From the NCBI GenBank assembly GCA_046539045.1, contig JBKHHU010000114.1, positions 1-11,080 on the forward strand: 11,080 nucleotides of DNA, in the 5' to 3' direction. Below, one piece after another: positions 6,847-11,080 of the stretch. Origin of the DNA: JBKHHU01 sp046539045 (lineage in GTDB: Bacteria > Planctomycetota > Phycisphaerae > SM23-33). Positions within the stretch are counted from its first letter, which is position 1. Each line of letters begins with the position of its first letter. A program made the translations under genes and the position numbers. The notes under the pieces were generated by a model. The model did no database searches. It saw only the letters and a program-made list of their open reading frames with translations, and was not told where the DNA came from.

Positions 6847-8967
6847 ATGAACCTCATCCAGCGTTTGCGAGATCTGTCGTGCAACCTGTATTGGACGTGG
6901 CATCCGGAGCTGGTCGAGATCTTCCGCGATATCGACCCGAAGCTGTGGCGGCAGTGCAACCACAACCCGGTGGCGTTTCTCGATCACCTGACCGAAGAGC
7001 AGATCATCGAGAAATCCAGCGGCATCGCCCTGGAGGCGCGGATCAGCCAGGCCTTCCACCAGATGCAGGACTACCTGGAAGAAATCGACACTTGGGGCAA
7101 CCGCCATGCCGGGGCCCTCTATGCCAAACCGGTCGTGTACTTCTCGGCTGAGTTCGGCCTGCACGAGTCGCTCCCGCTCTACTCCGGCGGGCTGGGCGTG
7201 CTGTCGGGCGACCATCTCAAAAGCGCCTCGGACCTTGGCGTGCCGCTGGTCGGCGTGGGCCTGTTCTACGCCGAGGGCTACTTCAGTCAGCGTCTGGACG
7301 AGAACGGCTGGCAGTGGGAGGATTACAATGTTACCGACACGGGCAAGCTCCCCGTCGGCCGGGCTACCGGCGAGGATGGCAACGATCTTATGGTGTCGGT
7401 CCAAACGCGGGAATCGACGATCCACGCACGGGTCTGGACCGCCTGGGTCGGCAGGAGCCGGCTGCTTCTGCTGGACTCCAACGTGCCGGAGAATTCGGAG
7501 GAAGACCGCGCCCTGACCAGCCAGCTCTACGGAGGCGATCGCCGGACGCGCATCCGGCAGGAACTGCTGCTGGGCGTGGGCGGATACCGGACGGTCCGCA
7601 TGCTGGGGATCTGCCCCGGCGCCATACATCTCAACGAGGGGCACAGCGCGTTTTCCGTGCTGGAAGCGACCCGGGAACTGATGGAGCGGGACCAGCTGGA
7701 TTTCGCCGAGGCAACCGAGCACATCGCAACGCAAACCATCTTCACCACGCACACCCCGGTACCGGCAGGGCATGACCGGTTCGATGCCGGACTGGTGGAA
7801 CAGACACTGGGGCCGCTTCGGGAACAACTCCGGCTCGGTGAGCAGGACTTTATGGCGATGGGGCGTGTCAACGGCGAGGACACCGAAGAACCGTTCTGCA
7901 TGACGGTGCTGGGGCTTCGGATGAGCAGCATCCGCAACGGGGTCTCCGCCCGACACGGGAGAGTGAGTCGCTCGATGTGGCAGAACGTCTGGCCGAACCT
8001 GCCGACGGAGATGGTGCCGATCGGGCACATCACCAATGGGGTCCACGTGGATTCCTGGCTGGCCGTGCCGATGGCTCCCATCTATGACCGCTACCTGGGT
8101 CAGGACTGGCAGAAGCAGATGCACGAGTCGGATCTGTGGGCCCAGATCGAGCGGGTGGACGACGCGGAGCTCTGGGAACAGCACCAGATCCTCAACGCGC
8201 ATCTGATCGACTATGTACACCGGCAACTGAGCAATCAGGCGGAGAAGCGCGGCGGACAGGAGCAGGACCTGCCCCACCTGTCGCCGCACGCGCTGACGAT
8301 CGGATTCGCCCGCCGCGTGGCGCTCTACAAGCGGACGGACATGATCTTCTCCGACCTGGATCGGCTGGACCGGATCGTGAACCATCCGGACATGCCGGTG
8401 CAGATCATCTTCGCAGGCAAGGCCCACCCGGGCAATGATGAGGGCAAGCGGGTGATCCAGAAGATCTTCCGATACATGCTGGACGACCGCTTCCGAGGCA
8501 AGATCGTGTTTCTGGAAGATTACGACATGAACGTCGCCCGCCACCTTGTGCAGGGCGCGGACGTGTGGCTGAACAACCCGCGGCGGCCTTTCGAAGCCTG
8601 CGGGACCAGCGGGCAGAAGGTCACCCTCAACGGCGGGCTGAATCTGTCGGTGCCGGACGGCTGGTGGGCCGAGGCCTACGACGGGAGCAACGGGTTCAGC
8701 ATCGGCTGCGGCAGCGAGAGCTCCGACGCCGAGCAGCAGTACCACCGCGACGCAGAGAACCTCTACAAGACGCTGGAGGAAGAGGTGATTCCCCTGTTCT
8801 ACGATCGCGACGAGGAGGGTGTGCCGCTGGGATGGATCCGCCGGATGAAAAACGCCATCCGCTCCCTGCCCTGGCGGTTCAGCGCGCGACGGATGGTCCG
8901 CGACTACACCATCCGGTGCTACCTGCCCGCAGCCGGGGCGGCCACCTGCTCAATCACCAAAGAGTGA
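6847..8967 (+). CDS. glgP: Alpha-glucan (glycogen/maltodextrin) phosphorylase, short bacterial type
   Basis: This cytoplasmic enzyme releases glucose-1-phosphate from the non-reducing ends of alpha-1,4 glucans. The 706-residue product belongs to the shorter Thermus/Thermotoga-type branch rather than the roughly 800-residue animal/E. coli type. The N-terminal NLYWTWHPELVEIFRDID and the VYFSAEFGLHESLPLYSGGLGVLSGDHLK region are hallmarks; the latter carries active-site glycines. Others are HLNEGHSAF, TTHTPVPAGHDRF, IGHITNGVH, and FARRVALYKRTD. The pyridoxal-phosphate lysine is Lys591 in EACGTSGQKVTLNGGLNLSV; the family usually has Met where Gln590 stands. I chose the ATG at 6847, with GGGAGG at 6835-6840, over an in-frame upstream extension that overlaps the flavoprotein gene. 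The gene starts 14 bases after the flavoprotein stop, so it is the third gene of the unit. Glycogen synthesis genes are not in the window. The family is sure; whether glycogen or maltodextrin is the natural substrate is open. Confidence 0.95.
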   Translation: MNLIQRLRDLSCNLYWTWHPELVEIFRDIDPKLWRQCNHNPVAFLDHLTEEQIIEKSSGIALEARISQAFHQMQDYLEEIDTWGNRHAGALYAKPVVYFSAEFGLHESLPLYSGGLGVLSGDHLKSASDLGVPLVGVGLFYAEGYFSQRLDENGWQWEDYNVTDTGKLPVGRATGEDGNDLMVSVQTRESTIHARVWTAWVGRSRLLLLDSNVPENSEEDRALTSQLYGGDRRTRIRQELLLGVGGYRTVRMLGICPGAIHLNEGHSAFSVLEATRELMERDQLDFAEATEHIATQTIFTTHTPVPAGHDRFDAGLVEQTLGPLREQLRLGEQDFMAMGRVNGEDTEEPFCMTVLGLRMSSIRNGVSARHGRVSRSMWQNVWPNLPTEMVPIGHITNGVHVDSWLAVPMAPIYDRYLGQDWQKQMHESDLWAQIERVDDAELWEQHQILNAHLIDYVHRQLSNQAEKRGGQEQDLPHLSPHALTIGFARRVALYKRTDMIFSDLDRLDRIVNHPDMPVQIIFAGKAHPGNDEGKRVIQKIFRYMLDDRFRGKIVFLEDYDMNVARHLVQGADVWLNNPRRPFEACGTSGQKVTLNGGLNLSVPDGWWAEAYDGSNGFSIGCGSESSDAEQQYHRDAENLYKTLEEEVIPLFYDRDEEGVPLGWIRRMKNAIRSLPWRFSARRMVRDYTIRCYLPAAGAATCSITKE

Positions 8968-8968
8968 G

Positions 8969-9037
8969 CCGCCGACTTGAGGCGGTATTGAATCCATAAG
9001 CAAAGCAAGGCCGGCTTTCGCGCGGCCGTGCCTTGCT
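8969..9037. terminator. Convergent intergenic hairpins, probable bidirectional terminator
   Basis: Two hairpins fill the gap between the convergent phosphorylase and response-regulator genes. The first is CCGCC-N7-GGCGG at 8969-8985, immediately after the phosphorylase stop. The second pairs AGCAAGGC (9004-9011) with GCCTTGCT (9030-9037), then CGGC (9012-9015) with GCCG (9025-9028), with one bulged T. Neither arm ends in a good T tract on either strand, so efficiency or Rho involvement is unclear. Position between convergent genes supports termination. Confidence 0.6.
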
Positions 9038-9063
9038 GGTGTCCGGTGAGGGTTGATCTGCTC

Positions 9064-9744
9064 TCAGGAGCCCTTCTGGTACTGCACCCACTGGATCGCG
9101 TGTTTCAGCAGTTCGGTGGCGCTATCCAGGTTCAGCTTTTCCTTGATGTGCTCGCGATGCGAGTCGACCGTCTTGGTGCTGATGTGCAGCCGCTTGGCGA
9201 CCTCTCGCGTGGGCACGCCGTTGCCGATGAGCTCAAAGACTTCCAGTTCCCGATCGGTCAGCGCGTCGATGGGCGCGGTCTTCTCGTCGGTTACCCCCTG
9301 CACGATCCGCCCCATGACCTTGGTCGCCATCTTGTCGCTGACGTAGATTTCGCCGGAGAGAACCTTCCGGACGCCCTCGAGCACCTTGGTTGTGCCTTCT
9401 TCCTTCGTCACGTACCCGCGTGCACCGGCGCGGAGGACACGTTCGGCGTAGAAGCCCTCATCGCGCATCGAGAGCACGAGAATCGGCATCTTCGGCGCCC
9501 GGAGCTGCAGGTCCTTGATCAGTTCGAGCCCGCTGCTGTCCTTCAGACGCAGATCCACGATGGCGATATCCGGCTGGTATTCCTCGATCTTCTGCAGTGC
9601 GGTGACGGCATCCTCCGCCTCGGCGCAGACTTCCAGATCCTCTTCGTGCGAGAACAGCAGCTTTATCCCCTGGCGGACGATGGGATGATCGTCCACAAGA
9701 ATAACGGTTCTTTTGCGGGTGGTACTCTCTGTGGTTTCACTCAT
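9064..9744 (-). CDS. Two-component response regulator, NarL/FixJ family (receiver + LuxR-type HTH)
   Basis: This 226-residue DNA-binding regulator has a receiver domain at about 12-130. The acidic pocket is Asp18/Asp19 (LVDDHPIVRQG), the phosphoryl acceptor Asp64 (IVDLRLKDSSG), Ser92 in VLSMRDE, and Lys114 in GYVTKEE. The C-terminal GerE/LuxR domain (about 160-222) reads LTDRELEVFELIGNG ... REVAKRLHISTKTVDSHREH. The full set of phosphorylation residues is present, so it is probably a true phosphoswitch. I chose the ATG at 9744 (MSETTEST), which overlaps the end of the kinase gene by 8 bases, implying coupled translation. An in-frame upstream ATG at 9786 would overlap by 50 bases and lacks a good ribosome binding site. 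It is convergent with the phosphorylase unit. The target genes are not known. Confidence 0.94.
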   Translation of the reverse strand: MSETTESTTRKRTVILVDDHPIVRQGIKLLFSHEEDLEVCAEAEDAVTALQKIEEYQPDIAIVDLRLKDSSGLELIKDLQLRAPKMPILVLSMRDEGFYAERVLRAGARGYVTKEEGTTKVLEGVRKVLSGEIYVSDKMATKVMGRIVQGVTDEKTAPIDALTDRELEVFELIGNGVPTREVAKRLHISTKTVDSHREHIKEKLNLDSATELLKHAIQWVQYQKGS

Positions 9745-10900
9745 CCGTCGACTCCGTATCCAGCCATCCAGTATGTTCGGCGACAAAACAGGACACTACC
9801 TGCCTGCCGTCATCCGTACGTCGAAAACGTAATCTGGAGCTGATCGCTCCCGCGCGATACTCCATCGAACTGAACCCGGTTCCGGGTCGGTAGCTCTTAT
9901 GATACTCCGGGTCGCTGCCTTCGCCGTCATCAAATATCTCAAGCAGAACGCCCGTTTTCAGGCGCCGGACCTGGATGGTCGTCTGAGCAGCCCCGGCATG
10001 TGCGGCATCACGAAGAGCATCTTCGGCAATGCGATACAGTTGCAGGGCGGTGAAGGAGGGCAATTCGACCCGCTCATCAAATCGAATCCGGCAGGATATG
10101 CCGTGTCGACGTTCCATCTGCCCGACCAGGTCGTGCAATCCGCCATGCAAGCCGTCAAGCTGATGCCCGATCGGGTCGAGCCCTTTGGCAAGCGAACGGA
10201 TTCTCGCGGTGCACTGCTCGACCAGTTCAGCTACGTCCCCGAGGGCCTGCTTGCCCGATTCACCATCTATTGTAGCACGAGCGGACATCGCATGCACCAT
10301 GTAAGCGATTCCCGTCAGTTCCTGGGCGAGCTTGTTGTGCAGATCGCAGCTGACGGCCCGGCGTTTCCGGTCGTCGGTAGTGGTGACCTTCATCTCCACC
10401 TGCCGATATCCGGTCAGGTCGATCCCGATCTCCAGAACCGCCGGCTCGCCGTTGTCCAGAGGCATGGGGATTCCCCAGACACGGAAGATCCTGCCGTCGG
10501 AGGTCCGGTGCTCCCACTCACGCTGACGCCCGGAAGGAAGCACTTCGCTGACCGCCAAGTCATCACTCGGATCGTCGCTGCCGTACTGCAGCCGGTAGCT
10601 GGGCATGGACGCAGGCCCGGGAAACGTTTCCACAAAATGGCGGTTGGCGTACAGGATGCGGTACGAACTGTCCTTCAGAACGAGGTACCCGGGGAGGTTG
10701 TTCAGTATCGCCCGGCACCCGGCCACCATGGGAACACCCTCCGGAGACGACTCGGAATCCGCCGATTTCTCGCCGGTTCGGCCAACGGCCTCCAGTTCCG
10801 ACCGCAGCTTCTGGTTCTCCTGCTCCAACGCGGCAACCTGATCCGACAGAGTCCCGGCGTTGTTCTGCAAGCGTGTTCTGGAACGGTTCGTAGGATTCAT
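9737..10900 (-). CDS. Soluble PAS-domain sensor histidine kinase, HisKA_3 (NarX/DegS-like) family
   Basis: This is the cognate kinase of the downstream regulator. The 387-residue protein has no membrane segment. It begins with a coiled coil (about 15-40, LSDQVAALEQENQKLRSELEAV). A PAS domain follows (about 62-165, ILNNLPGYLVLKDSSYRILYANRHF), then HisKA_3 with phosphoacceptor His188 in DLHNKLAQELTGI. The HATPase domain has G1 box FDDGEGSD (323-330) and G2 box PGTGFSSMEYRAGAI (339-353). The N-box reads RIAEDALRDAAHAGA: Asp298 stands where the family normally has Asn, the Mg-ATP ligand, and the His is displaced by one. Weak or atypical ATP binding is therefore possible. No PAS heme or flavin ligand is obvious. 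The ATG at 10900 is my choice because it begins just before the coiled coil with a weak GA-rich site; a GTG at 10954 is possible but has no ribosome binding site. The signal is unknown. Confidence 0.9.
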   Translation of the reverse strand: MNPTNRSRTRLQNNAGTLSDQVAALEQENQKLRSELEAVGRTGEKSADSESSPEGVPMVAGCRAILNNLPGYLVLKDSSYRILYANRHFVETFPGPASMPSYRLQYGSDDPSDDLAVSEVLPSGRQREWEHRTSDGRIFRVWGIPMPLDNGEPAVLEIGIDLTGYRQVEMKVTTTDDRKRRAVSCDLHNKLAQELTGIAYMVHAMSARATIDGESGKQALGDVAELVEQCTARIRSLAKGLDPIGHQLDGLHGGLHDLVGQMERRHGISCRIRFDERVELPSFTALQLYRIAEDALRDAAHAGAAQTTIQVRRLKTGVLLEIFDDGEGSDPEYHKSYRPGTGFSSMEYRAGAISSRLRFRRTDDGRQVVSCFVAEHTGWLDTESTDE

Positions 10901-10938
10901 CTGGATGATCTCTTTCTCGCTTCCGGGCAAGGCGCCGC

Positions 10939-10952
10939 GTCGGAAATCCGAC
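10939..10952. repeat. Perfect inverted repeat in the kinase leader
   Basis: GTCGGA-AA-TCCGAC is a perfect 6-base palindrome with a two-base centre, about 40 bases before the kinase ATG. It may be an autoregulatory operator for a dimeric regulator or a small RNA hairpin. No second copy was noticed elsewhere in the window. Confidence 0.4.
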
Positions 10953-11009
10953 ACAGCCCGGGCACGATCTTCCGGATGGACATCAACTCTCGGAACCGAC
11001 GGCCTGACG

Positions 11010-11039
11010 TTGATACCGATGCAGTTCCAATACGCTCAA
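11010..11039 (-). promoter_or_regulatory. Candidate promoter of the kinase-regulator operon
   Basis: On the minus strand TTGAGC (11039-11034) and TATCAA (11015-11010) are separated by 18 bases, each matching four of six consensus positions. They lie about 110 bases before the kinase ATG, leaving a leader that contains the inverted repeat at 10939-10952. The rest of the stretch 10901-11080 shows no supported gene. Confidence 0.3.
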
Positions 11040-11080
11040 AATGTAAGCGAGCGTCGATTCGGCACCTTGGTTGATTGACG

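Noticed and set aside
6703..8745. Long minus-strand open frame of 680 codons opposite the phosphorylase
   Set aside because: Same antisense artefact; the plus-strand gene has complete family hallmarks.
9899..11074. Plus-strand open frame of 391 codons opposite the histidine kinase
   Set aside because: The minus strand encodes a clear PAS/HisKA_3/HATPase protein; the plus-strand frame has no motif.

Overview
The window is GC-rich, densely coded bacterial chromosome with short intergenic gaps and Shine-Dalgarno sequences before most genes. No rRNA, tRNA, CRISPR array or insertion sequence was recognised. The mix of genes (thioredoxin-type ArsC, paired aldo/keto reductases, a Rieske-flavoprotein fusion, a short alpha-glucan phosphorylase, and a soluble PAS histidine kinase with a NarL-type regulator) fits an environmental Gram-negative bacterium. 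I lean towards a planctomycete-like lineage, but nothing here proves it.

Region 1 (1-805, minus strand) is the start of an arsenic-resistance operon. arsR comes first, followed 15 bases later by arsC, which runs off the left edge. A perfect TATAAT box sits inside an inverted repeat that is a likely ArsR operator. About 430 bases without a convincing gene follow.

Region 2 (1239-3659, plus strand) holds two divergent aldo/keto reductases, both with intact catalytic tetrads, and a small acidic protein of unknown function. A strong hairpin lies between the two reductases.

Region 3 (4003-8967, plus strand) is a tight three-gene unit. It encodes a site-2-type membrane metalloprotease with CBS domains, a Rieske/FAD-NAD reductase fusion and a glycogen/alpha-glucan phosphorylase. 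The first two genes overlap by 11 bases and the third follows after a 14-base gap. A structured leader hairpin lies upstream of the first ribosome binding site. The unit pairs adenine-nucleotide or stress sensing (CBS), redox transfer and storage-glucan mobilisation, which suggests an energy-limitation or redox-stress response. That link is inference from gene order.

Region 4 (9064-11080, minus strand) is a two-component system that converges on Region 3. A soluble PAS-domain histidine kinase overlaps a LuxR/NarL-type response regulator by 8 bases. The kinase has an atypical N-box. Its leader carries a short perfect inverted repeat and a candidate promoter. It may control the neighbouring unit, but no shared operator was found by eye.

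I do not see a clearly new defence or mobile system. The least ordinary items are the metalloprotease / Rieske-flavoprotein / phosphorylase unit, the unrecognised acidic protein, the altered kinase N-box and the structured leader.
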